The notes: generated from the sequence alone by a model not told the origin. Shown: positions 1 to 6,946, counted from the stretch's first letter. The stretch is DNA of 9,614 nucleotides from CAYJAZ01 sp964371865 (GCA_964371865.1 CAYJOR010000082.1:1-9614), one strand, 5' to 3'. A program made the numbers and translations.

Positions 1-67
1 GTATCGAAACCTGCTTTTCGCTTACGGTATGTTTTGCCATCTTTACTCTTGAAGACGGCTTTACCAC
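1..67 (-). CDS. IS3-family transposase OrfB, N-terminal fragment (cut by window edge)
   Basis: The -1 frame relative to orfA, read leftward from 67, gives VVKPSSRVKMAKHTVSEKQV and then runs off the window. The second IS copy continues the same sequence with SIRLACEFL, which is typical of the segment preceding the rve/DDE integrase domain in IS407-type OrfB. No independent start codon with a ribosome binding site is visible, so expression through frameshifting from orfA is the natural reading. Only about 22 codons are present and the catalytic residues are not in view. Confidence 0.75.
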   Translation of the reverse strand, partial: MVKPSSRVKMAKHTVSEKQVSI

Positions 68-327
68 TTTTTTGCAAGTGCTTCCTGAATGATTTCATAC
101 TTTAGCTGAGTTTCTGCATACATTTTTTTGAGGCGAGCATTTTCCTTCTCAAGCTCTTTCATGCGGTTGACAAGAGAAATATCCATTCCTCCGTATTTTG
201 AACGCCATTTATAGAAAGTAGCCTTACTCATGCCATGTTCTCTACATAATTCAGTTACTGGGATGCCGCTATCTGCCTGTTTTAAAATTGATAAAATCTG
301 ACTGTCTGTAAATTTAGCATTTTTCAT
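61..327 (-). CDS. IS3-family transposase OrfA (helix-turn-helix subunit)
   Basis: An 88-residue OrfA, the DNA-binding partner of the IS3 transposase. Residues about 5-50 form the HTH_Tnp_1-type domain, with the typical stretch GIPVTELCREHGMSKATFYK and KWRSKYGGM; residues about 55-85 form a leucine-zipper-like helix (MKELEKENARLKKMY) that mediates multimerisation in this family. The ATG at 325-327 gives the usual family length. It ends in ALAKKW-stop directly over an A6G slippery heptamer, and orfB overlaps it in the -1 frame, so the active transposase would be an OrfAB fusion. The homologous OrfA in the second copy (6058-6282) is nearly identical over the shared part. The family call is firm; the subgroup (IS407-like) is my recollection of the motifs. 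Confidence 0.92.
   Translation of the reverse strand: MKNAKFTDSQILSILKQADSGIPVTELCREHGMSKATFYKWRSKYGGMDISLVNRMKELEKENARLKKMYAETQLKYEIIQEALAKKW
67..73 (-). promoter_or_regulatory. Programmed -1 ribosomal frameshift site (A AAA AAG)
   Basis: On the minus strand the end of orfA reads GCA AAA AAG TGG TAA. The heptamer A AAA AAG is the canonical IS3-family slippery site. A -1 slip moves the ribosome into the GTG GTA AAG frame of orfB just before the orfA stop. The second IS copy keeps the motif at 6270-6276 with one extra A. Confidence 0.75.
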
Positions 328-398
328 CGAAAATCTTCTGATAAATCTATATCAAATTTTCTACTGAAATGCACAACTTTTTTCTGGGAGCATTACCT

Positions 399-512
399 AA
401 TGATAATGCAAAATGTGAAAAGAGTAGAGCAGAATTAATTATTAATTATTCAGGCATTGATAGAAGTGCAATACAGAAGGTTGTGAGAATTTTATCTAAG
501 GTATGCTTTTAA
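399..512 (+). pseudogene. 3' stub of an unrecognised plus-strand gene next to the IS3 end
   Basis: From the IS boundary an open frame of 37 codons runs to a TAA at 510-512. The peptide includes KCEKSRAELIINYSGIDRSA followed by IQKVVRILSKVCF. The pattern ELIINYSGIDRSAIQKVVRIL resembles a helix-turn-helix, but the piece is too short to assign. There is no start codon with a ribosome binding site on this side of the IS, so the simplest reading is the C-terminal end of a gene truncated by the insertion. It would converge on the last exporter gene, with 7 nt between the stops. It could also be a chance open frame. Confidence 0.35.
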
Positions 513-519
513 ATCTCTT

Positions 520-1635
520 CTAGTTAAGTGTTTTCCTAAACAGTATTGTAGATGCTAAAATACCAATAATTCCAATGAGAAAAAGCGGTAGCAGTAAATG
601 CTGAACTTCAAGAAAACCTGAACCCTCAAGAAAAATTCTCTGCGTAAGCTCAACACCGTACCTGATAGGATTTACAAGCGTAAGAGCTTGTAATATTTGG
701 GGCATTGAACTTATGGGAGTAAAAAGTCCTGAAAGTAGAATCATAGGCATTATACATGTAAAGGAATAAAGTAAAGCTTGTTGCATATTTGCAGAAAAAA
801 CTGAAATACAAAGCCCAAGCCCGATAACCGCAAAGTTCAGAAAAAATAAACTCAGATATAAAAGAAAGTATGAACCCGCAAAAGGAATACTGAACCAAAA
901 TTTAGCCACACACAAAACAATGGTTGACTGCACAATTCCCACGCACATTGGCGGAATTGCCTTGCCTATAAGAATGGTAATAGGTGAGAGGGGGCTTACA
1001 AGAAGTTGATCGAAAGTGCCTTGTTCTTTCTCAATTGCTAGGCTGTGGCTAGATAAAATAATGATTTGCAATACCGCTAATAAAGCAATCATTCCTGCTA
1101 AAACATTCCAACGAGTTTCAAGATTTGGGTTAAACCATGCCCGTGATGAAAGAGTAATCGGTTGAAAATTTATGCCGTTTTTTTCTAAAATATCTTTGTT
1201 GAATTCTTCAATCATCCTTGTTGCATAAGCCATTGCAGTGCCTGAAACATTGCTGTTTCTGCCATCTACAATAACTTGTACTTCGGCTGTTTGTTGCATA
1301 TTTATTTTCTTTTGGAAATCTTCTTTGATATTTAGAATAAGAAGAGCTTCCTTATTATCTAAAGTTTCTGCAAACTGTAGCGGACTTTCAAGAAAACCTC
1401 GCTTTACAAAAACTGAAGAGCCCTCAAAGCGTGAGATTAAATCACGTGAAGCATTTGAATTATCATTATCTAAGATGTAGTAATCTATATTATTTAAATC
1501 AAAGGTTGCAACATAGCCGAAAATTAGAGTTTGCATAAGAATAGGCATAATAAGAACTATTCGATTCTTTTTATTTTTCAGCATGATAAGCAATTCTTTT
1601 TTTATAAGCACTAAGAGTGTAGAGAGCTTTTCCAT
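520..1635 (-). CDS. ybhR: ABC-2 type exporter permease, YbhR-like
   Basis: Inner-membrane permease subunit of the exporter, 371 residues (E. coli YbhR is of similar length). One N-terminal membrane helix (about residues 25-45, RIVLIMPILMQTLIFGYVA) is followed by a large extracytoplasmic segment (about 50-180) containing the family motif VDGRNSN, and then five to six helices in the C-terminal half. The cytoplasmic coupling region reads AIEKEQGTFDQLLVSPLSP, with the E-x-G-T-x-x-x-L-x-V-S-P signature of the ABC2_membrane_3 family. The ATG at 1635 has AGGTGA 5 nt upstream. It is last in the operon, 8 nt after ybhS. With YbhS it should form the heterodimeric membrane channel served by the YbhF ATPase. 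The substrate cannot be read from the sequence. Confidence 0.88.
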   Translation of the reverse strand: MEKLSTLLVLIKKELLIMLKNKKNRIVLIMPILMQTLIFGYVATFDLNNIDYYILDNDNSNASRDLISRFEGSSVFVKRGFLESPLQFAETLDNKEALLILNIKEDFQKKINMQQTAEVQVIVDGRNSNVSGTAMAYATRMIEEFNKDILEKNGINFQPITLSSRAWFNPNLETRWNVLAGMIALLAVLQIIILSSHSLAIEKEQGTFDQLLVSPLSPITILIGKAIPPMCVGIVQSTIVLCVAKFWFSIPFAGSYFLLYLSLFFLNFAVIGLGLCISVFSANMQQALLYSFTCIMPMILLSGLFTPISSMPQILQALTLVNPIRYGVELTQRIFLEGSGFLEVQHLLLPLFLIGIIGILASTILFRKTLN

Positions 1636-1643
1636 GCAGTCAC

Positions 1644-2786
1644 CTATTCCAAAGATTTTTTTACTTTTATACGTAATATATTGAAAAGAAAGCTAATATA
1701 TATAATCATAATTCCAAGGTCTTTAATAAGAAGCTTTGGTACATCGCCAACAAGGAAAAGAGTTTGTAAGATACTGACAAACCAAGTTGAAGGAAATATG
1801 TGTGCGATATAATAGGCAATTGTCGGGGCGCTGTTTAAATCAAAGATAAATCCAGAAAGCATAACTACCGGCAAAAAACTAACAATAAGCACAATTTGAC
1901 TTGCTAAAAATTGACTTTTTACAATTGCAGAAATAAGAAGACCTATTCCAAGCGAAATAACCAAATAAATTGAGGAGCTAAGAATGATAAGAAAGATTGA
2001 ACCACGCATGGGCACTTGAAAAATAAATGCTGCCGCAAGAAGGCAAAGCGCAAGACCGCAAAGCCCAAGAAGAAAATAAGGTATTGTCTTTCCAAGGATA
2101 AATTCTTCCTTTGTTATAGGAGTTGCGATAAGAGCCTCATACGTGCCACGCTCCCACTCCCGCGCAATAACAAGAGATGTAAGCATGCTTCCAATCAGGG
2201 TCATAATAAGCACAGTAACACCCGGAATAAGAAAAAACTTGCTCTCTTGCTCGCTATTATACCAAATTCGTCCAACAACACTTGCTTGCCCTACATCGAT
2301 ATCTTGGAAACTTGGTATAAAACTTGTTGTCCCCAATCTTTTATATGCCCATTGTGTGATGGCATTTTCAAGATAAATCTGCGTTATTTTTGCGGTGTTG
2401 GAATCTCGCCCATTCACAATAATTTGAATGTTTTCCAAACCTTCGGCTGATTCCTTGGTACTTCTTCGTACTATTGCCTTTGTTTCAGCATTTTTCATAA
2501 GAATTTCAGCTTCTTGATAAGAATAAACAAGCCTAGGTTCAAAATATGGCGAGAAAGAAAGATGATTATATAAATCTCGTGTGAGAGAAGAGGAATTGTC
2601 ATTTACAATGACCATAGGCACAAGCTTAACATCGAGCGATAAGCCATAGCCAAAAAGTAAAAGAAGAATCATAGGGAGTATTATTCCGAGTGTGAGTGTG
2701 CTTTTATCTCTAAACATTTGCTTTGCTTCTTTTTTTATCAAAGCTTTTGCGCGTGCTTTTGAAAAAGAGCTGTTACGATTTGACAT
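1644..2786 (-). CDS. ybhS: ABC-2 type exporter permease, YbhS-like
   Basis: Second inner-membrane permease subunit. The frame is open to an ATG at 2828, but I choose the ATG at 2786 (MSNRNSSFSKARAK): GAGGTG lies about 5 nt upstream, the start falls 1 nt after the ATPase stop, and the 380-residue product fits the family size. The longer form would overlap ybhF by 41 nt. Features: first membrane helix about residues 30-50 (TLGIILPMILLLLFGYGLSL), an extracytoplasmic domain with VNGRDSNTAK, then the coupling motif VIAREWERGTYEALIATPIT, followed by a cluster of helices to the C terminus. It pairs with the YbhR-like permease encoded 8 nt downstream. Confidence 0.88.
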   Translation of the reverse strand: MSNRNSSFSKARAKALIKKEAKQMFRDKSTLTLGIILPMILLLLFGYGLSLDVKLVPMVIVNDNSSSLTRDLYNHLSFSPYFEPRLVYSYQEAEILMKNAETKAIVRRSTKESAEGLENIQIIVNGRDSNTAKITQIYLENAITQWAYKRLGTTSFIPSFQDIDVGQASVVGRIWYNSEQESKFFLIPGVTVLIMTLIGSMLTSLVIAREWERGTYEALIATPITKEEFILGKTIPYFLLGLCGLALCLLAAAFIFQVPMRGSIFLIILSSSIYLVISLGIGLLISAIVKSQFLASQIVLIVSFLPVVMLSGFIFDLNSAPTIAYYIAHIFPSTWFVSILQTLFLVGDVPKLLIKDLGIMIIYISFLFNILRIKVKKSLE

Positions 2787-2787
2787 T

Positions 2788-4686
2788 CTACACCTCTTTT
2801 TCTTTGATTTTTGCGCTATCACGTGCATTTTCTACGATTTTAATAAAGGCTGTTTCCATAGTGATAGGCGTAGTTTGCGAAGATAATTTATTTGAATTTT
2901 TAGATACTTGCATTCTAATTTCTTGCGGTTTTCCAATGGCAAGCATACGCCCTTTATCTTGAATAAGTACACGATCGCAGTATTCGGCTTCCTCCATAAA
3001 GTGAGTGGTAACGATGATAGTAACATTTTTTTCAGAAAGCTTTGATATTCTTTGCCAAAATTCACGTCTTGCTATGGGGTCAGCACCACTTGTTGCCTCG
3101 TCTAAAAAGAGGATTGAGGGTTCGTGCAGAAGTCCTACAGCCATGGCAAGCCTTTGCTTATAACCTCCTGGGAGGTTTTCCGTTTTTGTTTTGAGGTATT
3201 TTTCAAGGCGGAATTCTTCTATAACTTCTTTTATTCTTTTTTTCTTGTAACTTCTTGATAATCCATAAATTCCTGCGAAAAATTCAAGGTTTTCCATTGT
3301 CGATAAAGTTCCATAAAGTGAAAATTTTTGCGCTACATAGCCTATATGCTTTCTTGCCTCTGTAGCGACTTTATTGACGTTAATCCCATCTACAAAAAGT
3401 TCACCCTTGCTTGAGGGTAATAGTCCGCAAAGCATACGAAATGTAGTGGTTTTTCCTGCTCCGTTCGGCCCGAGCAAACCGAAAACTTCGCCTCTTTTCA
3501 CACTGAAACTTACATTGTCAACAGCTATGAAATCGCCAAAAAAACGAGAGACATTTTCAGCTTTTATAATGTATTTATCGCTATTGTGGATATCTGCTTC
3601 TTTATAATTCTGTTGAAAATCTACACTTTTTTTTGTTTCTTCAAAAGGCTCATCTTGGATTGTTAGTTTCTTTTCTTCAATTTGTTTTGACTTTTTGTAT
3701 TCTTTTAACAACAACATAAAGCTATCTTCTAAATTTTCTTTAGTTTCAATAATTTCAATATCTTTGATAAGAGATACAAGCTTATTTCTTGCTTGATTAT
3801 CCAAATTTCTATGAACAAAACGCACATAATCACCTTGAGGAAGAGCGTCTATCATGCCTTCCATATCTAAGAGGTGAGATTGAACTTTTCGTGCAGAAAC
3901 AGAGGGGGGGAGTTTGGCTAAATAGTTCATTTTTTTAGATTTTTCTATAATATCTTTTGGCTTTGCGTAGGCTAAAGTTTTGCCCTCAAAGAGTAGGAGA
4001 ACAGAATCGCACTTTTCCGCCTCATCAAGATAAGAAGTGCTGACAATGAGCGACATCTCTGATTTTTTATTCTGTTTTTCGACGATTTCCCAAAGTTCAC
4101 GACGTGAAAGAGGGTCAACCCCAACAGTAGGTTCGTCAAGCAAAAGAAGTTTTGGCGATGAAAGAAGTGTGCAGATAAGACCTAATTTTTGCTTCATACC
4201 GCCCGATAATTTTCCCGCAAGTCTGTTTGTAAATGGCGACATAGCACACATTTCTAAAAGTTCATTATATTTTTCTTTTCGCTTATTGTAGGGAATTGAT
4301 TTTAAATCTGCGTACAAATCAAGATTTTCTTGAACGGTTAAATCTTCATAAAGTCCAAATTTTTGTGGCATATAGGCGATGTGAGAATTTAAATCGAGAT
4401 TTTTATCATCATACGAAAGCCCATCGAACACAAGTCTTCCTTCATTTACATTTAGCAGACGAGCAACAATACGCAAAAAAGTCGTTTTTCCTGCTCCGTC
4501 AGGTCCAACCAGTGCGGTAATTTCTCCTTTTTTTACTTGCAGTGAGAGCTTATCAAGTGCCAATACATCATCTTCGCCCTTTAGAGTTGATGTGAATATT
4601 TTTGATACTTCATAAGCAGAGAACAGAAAATCGTTTTTTTCCGAACTTGATTTGTTTATTCTGTTTTCTTGTGAAGAAATATCCAT
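2788..4686 (-). CDS. ybhF: Tandem-domain ABC transporter ATPase, YbhF-like
   Basis: Cytoplasmic ATPase of the exporter, 632 residues with two nucleotide-binding domains in one chain. Domain 1: Walker A GPDGAGKTT (61-69), Q-loop YMPQKF (105-110), signature LSGGMKQKL (160-168), Walker B LLLLDEPTVGVDP (180-192). Domain 2: Walker A GPNGAGKTT (406-414), Q-loop YVAQKF, signature LPGGYKQRL (505-513), Walker B LFLDEATSGADP (526-537), H-loop TTHFMEEAEYCD (His 562). Domain 1 has STSYLDEAE where the switch histidine is expected, so the two sites are asymmetric, as is common in this family. A linker of about 120 residues (250-370) separates the domains. The start at 4686 is preceded by AAGAG about 8 nt upstream, a modest ribosome binding site, and lies 25 nt after the adaptor gene. 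Confidence 0.92.
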   Translation of the reverse strand: MDISSQENRINKSSSEKNDFLFSAYEVSKIFTSTLKGEDDVLALDKLSLQVKKGEITALVGPDGAGKTTFLRIVARLLNVNEGRLVFDGLSYDDKNLDLNSHIAYMPQKFGLYEDLTVQENLDLYADLKSIPYNKRKEKYNELLEMCAMSPFTNRLAGKLSGGMKQKLGLICTLLSSPKLLLLDEPTVGVDPLSRRELWEIVEKQNKKSEMSLIVSTSYLDEAEKCDSVLLLFEGKTLAYAKPKDIIEKSKKMNYLAKLPPSVSARKVQSHLLDMEGMIDALPQGDYVRFVHRNLDNQARNKLVSLIKDIEIIETKENLEDSFMLLLKEYKKSKQIEEKKLTIQDEPFEETKKSVDFQQNYKEADIHNSDKYIIKAENVSRFFGDFIAVDNVSFSVKRGEVFGLLGPNGAGKTTTFRMLCGLLPSSKGELFVDGINVNKVATEARKHIGYVAQKFSLYGTLSTMENLEFFAGIYGLSRSYKKKRIKEVIEEFRLEKYLKTKTENLPGGYKQRLAMAVGLLHEPSILFLDEATSGADPIARREFWQRISKLSEKNVTIIVTTHFMEEAEYCDRVLIQDKGRMLAIGKPQEIRMQVSKNSNKLSSQTTPITMETAFIKIVENARDSAKIKEKEV

Positions 4687-4711
4687 ACAAGACTCTTAAT
4701 TTATTAGTATT

Positions 4712-5710
4712 TTACTTGTAAAGCTCAACAGTTACAGGCATTCCGAGGCGAAGAATATTCTCTTTGTCTTCAAGATAAAATCGAACCTCATAGACTAAAG
4801 CTGTACGAAGTTCAGCGGTTTCCACTTGTTTTGGAGTAAACTCAGCCACGGAAGAAATAAAACCTAATGTAGCTTGCAGTGGATTATTAGGGAAAGAATC
4901 TGTATAAATATCTGCTTTCATTCCGATATTTAAACGCCCAAGCTGTGGTTCCGAAATATAAGCACGCACCCACTTTGGCGATAAAACAGCCAATGAAAAA
5001 ATTGCTTTTTGCGGAGTGGCAATGTCGCCAACTTCCAGTAATCGCCTATTGACAACGGAATCTACAGGCGACTTTAGGCTTGCCTCATCTAATTGAGTAT
5101 AGAGTGAGTTGAGAAAACTTTCTGCCTCTTTCATTAGGGCGTAGACTTGTGCTATATCTTCTTTTCTTGGGCCTATTTTTGCAAGTTCAAGATTCTTTTC
5201 CTCTAATTCAAGATTCGCATTTGTAACATATACTTGCTGCAGAGCCTGTTCATAATCAGCCTTACTTACGGCATTTCTTTCATACAATTCTTTTGCGCGC
5301 TTATACTGACTATTTGCGAAATCTGCTTGAGCTTTAGTAGCTTCTACAGCGGCCTTTGCTTGAGTTATTTCTTCGGGGCGAGTGCCATTTTTAAGCTTTT
5401 CATAATTTGCTTTTGCGGCTTCAAGCTTTGCTTTTGCAATATCTATATTATTTTCAAGTCTATTTGTATGCAATTTTGCAAGAATTTGCCCCTTACTGAC
5501 CTTATCACCCTCTTGCACGTAGATTTCGCTCACACGTTCAGAATCCAGAAAAGCAAGTTCAATTTCATTATAGTCCACATTGCCGTATAATAGCTTTTCG
5601 GGAGTTATTTTATTCGTATAAAACTTATAGATGGCAAAAGCAGTGCCAAAAAGAATAAGTAGGATAATTATTCTTAGCATAAATGAAGGAGTTTTTCTTT
5701 CTACTTTCAT
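4712..5710 (-). CDS. ybhG: HlyD/YbhG-family periplasmic membrane-fusion protein
   Basis: Periplasmic adaptor of the exporter, 332 residues, the same length as E. coli YbhG as I recall it. An N-terminal signal anchor (residues 10-28, FMLRIIILLILFGTAFAIY) precedes a biotinyl/lipoyl-like half (about 40-80, VSEIYVQEGDKVSKGQILAK). A coiled-coil hairpin (about 85-200) carries the repeated hinge motifs NGTRPEEITQAK and GPRKEDIAQ. The returning lipoyl half follows (LKSPVDSVVNRRLLEVGDIA), then a beta-barrel region ending LRLGMPVTVELYK. The ATG at 5710 has GAGAGAAGA just upstream. It is the first gene of the operon. Such adaptors usually dock to a TolC-like outer-membrane channel, which is not encoded here, so a shared channel is likely. 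Confidence 0.92.
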   Translation of the reverse strand: MKVERKTPSFMLRIIILLILFGTAFAIYKFYTNKITPEKLLYGNVDYNEIELAFLDSERVSEIYVQEGDKVSKGQILAKLHTNRLENNIDIAKAKLEAAKANYEKLKNGTRPEEITQAKAAVEATKAQADFANSQYKRAKELYERNAVSKADYEQALQQVYVTNANLELEEKNLELAKIGPRKEDIAQVYALMKEAESFLNSLYTQLDEASLKSPVDSVVNRRLLEVGDIATPQKAIFSLAVLSPKWVRAYISEPQLGRLNIGMKADIYTDSFPNNPLQATLGFISSVAEFTPKQVETAELRTALVYEVRFYLEDKENILRLGMPVTVELYK

Positions 5711-5780
5711 AATTTCTTCTCTCTTTTTTGCCGTGTATGTTCAGTTCAAGTTTATACTTTTGCAAATTTTTCATGGGGAT

Positions 5781-5809
5781 ATGATGCTTGCTCATTATTA
5801 ATTTGTCAA
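5781..5809 (-). promoter_or_regulatory. Likely sigma-70-type promoter of the exporter operon
   Basis: On the minus strand a perfect TTGACA (5809-5804) is followed after 17 bp by CATCAT (5786-5781, 4/6 match to TATAAT). This predicts transcription starting near 5774 and a leader of about 65 nt before the adaptor start at 5710. The same 118-bp gap probably serves the divergent gene at 5829: TATGAT lies on the plus strand at 5780-5785, overlapping this -10 box, although I find no convincing -35 for it. No regulator gene lies beside the operon here, unlike the TetR-type cecR next to ybhGFSR in E. coli. Confidence 0.5.
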
Positions 5810-5828
5810 GGTTGAAATGGAGAATTAA

Positions 5829-5901
5829 ATGAAAATATCTTTAGAGAGTGCCGATACAAGTGTCATTTTACTGGATTGTCAACATTATAATAAGACTACT
5901 A
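5829..5901 (+). pseudogene. Split 5' end of the LURP-one-like membrane protein gene
   Basis: An ATG at 5829 with GGAGA at 5819-5823 (5 nt spacing) opens a frame reading MKISLESADTSVILLD, then CQHYNKTT, up to the left end of the inverted-repeat-bounded segment. As the sequence stands the frame continues through the repeat and stops at 5978, giving a 49-codon ORF. If the segment 5902-7640 and one copy of the flanking TA are removed, codon 25 becomes AAC and continues directly into NEGIKINSMTFLKS of the downstream gene. The result is one protein of about 409 residues with a good start site. I infer that this is the displaced native start of the gene at 7643-8799. The in-frame join alone has a one-in-three chance, so the ribosome binding site and TA flanks matter. 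Confidence 0.55.
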
Positions 5902-5936
5902 GGTGTGTTTCTAAATTAAGTGATTTTGTATTTTTG
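5902..5936 (+). repeat. Inverted terminal repeat, left copy (A)
   Basis: Thirty-five bases starting GGTGTGTTTCTAAATTA and continuing AGTGATTTTGTATTTTTG. The reverse complement at 7605-7639 differs at three positions. A more diverged relative occurs at 7021-7075; there the similarity extends further inward, to the shared string GAAAAGTGAT. Confidence 0.7.
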
Positions 5937-6025
5937 ACAAGGAAAAGTGATCCTGCAACAAACAACAAAGGCAATTAATGACAGCATGGAGCAATCAGCA
6001 CCCCGCCACTCAAGACGAATGCGAG

Positions 6026-6365
6026 GGTAATGCTCCCACAGTCAGATTTTATCAATTTTGAAACAGGCAGATAGCGGTATCCCAGTAACTGAATTATGTA
6101 GAGAGCACGGCATGAGCAAGGCTACTCTCTATAAGTGGCGTTCAAAATATGGAGGAATGGACATTTCCCTTATGAACCGCATGAAAGAGCTTGAGAAAGA
6201 AAATGCTCGCCTTAAAAAAATGTATGCAGAAACTCCGCTAAAGTGTGAAATCATTCAGGAAGCACTTGAAAAAAAGTGGTAAAGCCGTCTTCAAGAGTAA
6301 AGATGGCAAAATATATCGTAAACGAAAAGCACGTTTCTATACGTTTGGCTTGTGAGTTTCTTGAT
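6026..6365 (+). mobile_element. Decayed second IS3 copy (internal 80-bp deletion, truncated orfB)
   Basis: Homologous to the element at 1-397 but on the opposite strand. It keeps the 13-bp end GGTAATGCTCCCA (6026-6038), which is joined directly to CAGTCAGATTTTATC. In the first copy these strings are separated by 80 bp (305-384) that contain the orfA start codon. The remaining orfA frame (to 6282) therefore has only an in-frame TTG at 6058 and follows a TAA at 6028-6030. The orfB frame from 6276 reads VVKPSSRVKMAKYIVNEKHV and SIRLACEFL, then leaves IS sequence near 6365. The catalytic domain and right end are absent, so the copy is inactive. Confidence 0.85.
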
Positions 6366-6495
6366 AAATCGTCATCATCAAATTCTCCTCCTCCACAAAG
6401 AGAAATACCATCAACTTCTCCTTTAAAGTTGGAGTCTTATATAAATATGGTCAGAATTATTTGGGAGGAACAACTGAAACCCTAATACTTAAAAT

Positions 6496-6690
6496 AAGAC
6501 CTCTGCATAATTACTGAACACCTTATTGAGAAAAGCTAATAATTTTCTTTTTACTTTAGGGTATGTTTCTAACTTATTGATATTCCACTAAATGGTTTTT
6601 AAGGAAGGGGGAGAACTCGAGAGGGGGAAACACCGTTTTTGACTCAAAAACGTGGTTTCCCTCTCTCGAAAATAATTATGCAGAGCTCTT
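6496..6690. mobile_element. 195-bp MITE-like element with 18-bp terminal inverted repeats
   Basis: The left end AAGACCTCTGCATAATTA (6496-6513) and the reverse complement of the right end (6690-6673), AAGAGCTCTGCATAATTA, match at 17 of 18 positions. The 5-bp sequence AAAAT directly flanks both ends (6491-6495 and 6691-6695), as expected for a target-site duplication. It has no coding capacity. It contains a 51-bp palindrome (6618-6668) and a 16-base string TAGGGTATGTTTCTAA (6557-6572) that also occurs inverted at 7060-7075. Removing the element and one AAAAT joins the open frames on either side, which supports real insertion into a gene. I do not assign a transposase family. Confidence 0.75.
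6618..6668. repeat. 51-bp near-perfect palindrome / stable hairpin
   Basis: Two 25-base arms, beginning CGAGAGGGGGAAAC and ending TTTCCCTCTCTCG, pair at 22 of 25 positions around a single base, with TGACTCA at the centre. Either strand would form a long GC-rich stem. The plus strand is followed by AAAATAATTAT rather than a T-run. It could act as a terminator or a cruciform. It lies wholly inside the MITE-like element. Confidence 0.8.
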
Positions 6691-6946
6691 AAAATTGTAG
6701 CTGTTACAGACTATGTAACGGTGAGAGAGATTACTATAAATAGAGGAAATGCAAAATGGAGAATGCGCACGCTTGGTTCTACTGTTGGATCATCGGGATT
6801 ATTTGATGTTGTTACAGTCCCTAAGGAATTAAAGTTTGGTGAAAATATAGAAATCATACCGAGTGGTGACCCATTAGAAATTGCAATTTCAACAGATTTA
6901 GGTGAGTGGATTTTTACATTTTAATAAAGGAAAATATACGAGAATA

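Larger units (their letters stand above)
1..397 (-). mobile_element. IS3-family insertion sequence (IS407-like), partial at the left window edge
   Basis: A minus-strand IS3-type element with orfA at 61-327 and the beginning of orfB at 67-1. Its upstream end is placed near 397 because a second, plus-strand copy at 6026-6365 shares the 13-bp string GGTAATGCTCCCA (397-385 here, 6026-6038 there) and the two sequences diverge immediately outside it. The remainder of orfB with the DDE catalytic domain, and the other terminal repeat, lie outside the window, so I cannot say whether this copy is complete. It abuts the 3' stub of a plus-strand gene at 399-512, which it may have truncated. Confidence 0.85.
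5978..6924 (+). pseudogene. Small cargo gene of unknown function, broken by IS3 and MITE insertions
   Basis: I do not recognise this protein. An ATG at 5978 with AAAGG 6 nt upstream begins MTAWSNQHPATQDECEG and runs into the IS3 remnant at 6026. Beyond that remnant, in the same frame, an open stretch from 6368 reads IVIIKFSSSTKRNTINFSFK, then VGVLYKYGQNYLGG and TTETLILK, and stops at the MITE-like element (6496-6690). After the MITE and one AAAAT repeat are removed, it continues from 6694 as IVAVTDYVTVREITINRGNA and ends at a TAA at 6922-6924. The C-terminal 118 residues are rich in alternating hydrophobic and polar residues, suggesting a beta-sheet fold, and show no signal peptide or membrane helix. 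A terminator-like hairpin follows at 6947. The piece 6721-6924 has a GTG that could be called as a 67-residue gene, but it has no ribosome binding site. Confidence 0.55.

Noticed and set aside
2016..2450. 144-codon plus-strand open frame over the YbhS-like gene
   Set aside because: It is antisense to a clear ABC-2 permease, is lysine- and cysteine-rich with no domain, and is explained by the minus-strand gene.
5234..5590. 118-codon plus-strand frame rich in Cys, Phe and Ile over the adaptor gene
   Set aside because: It is the complement of the adaptor's coiled-coil codons; the hydrophobic look is an artefact and it has no ribosome binding site context of its own.
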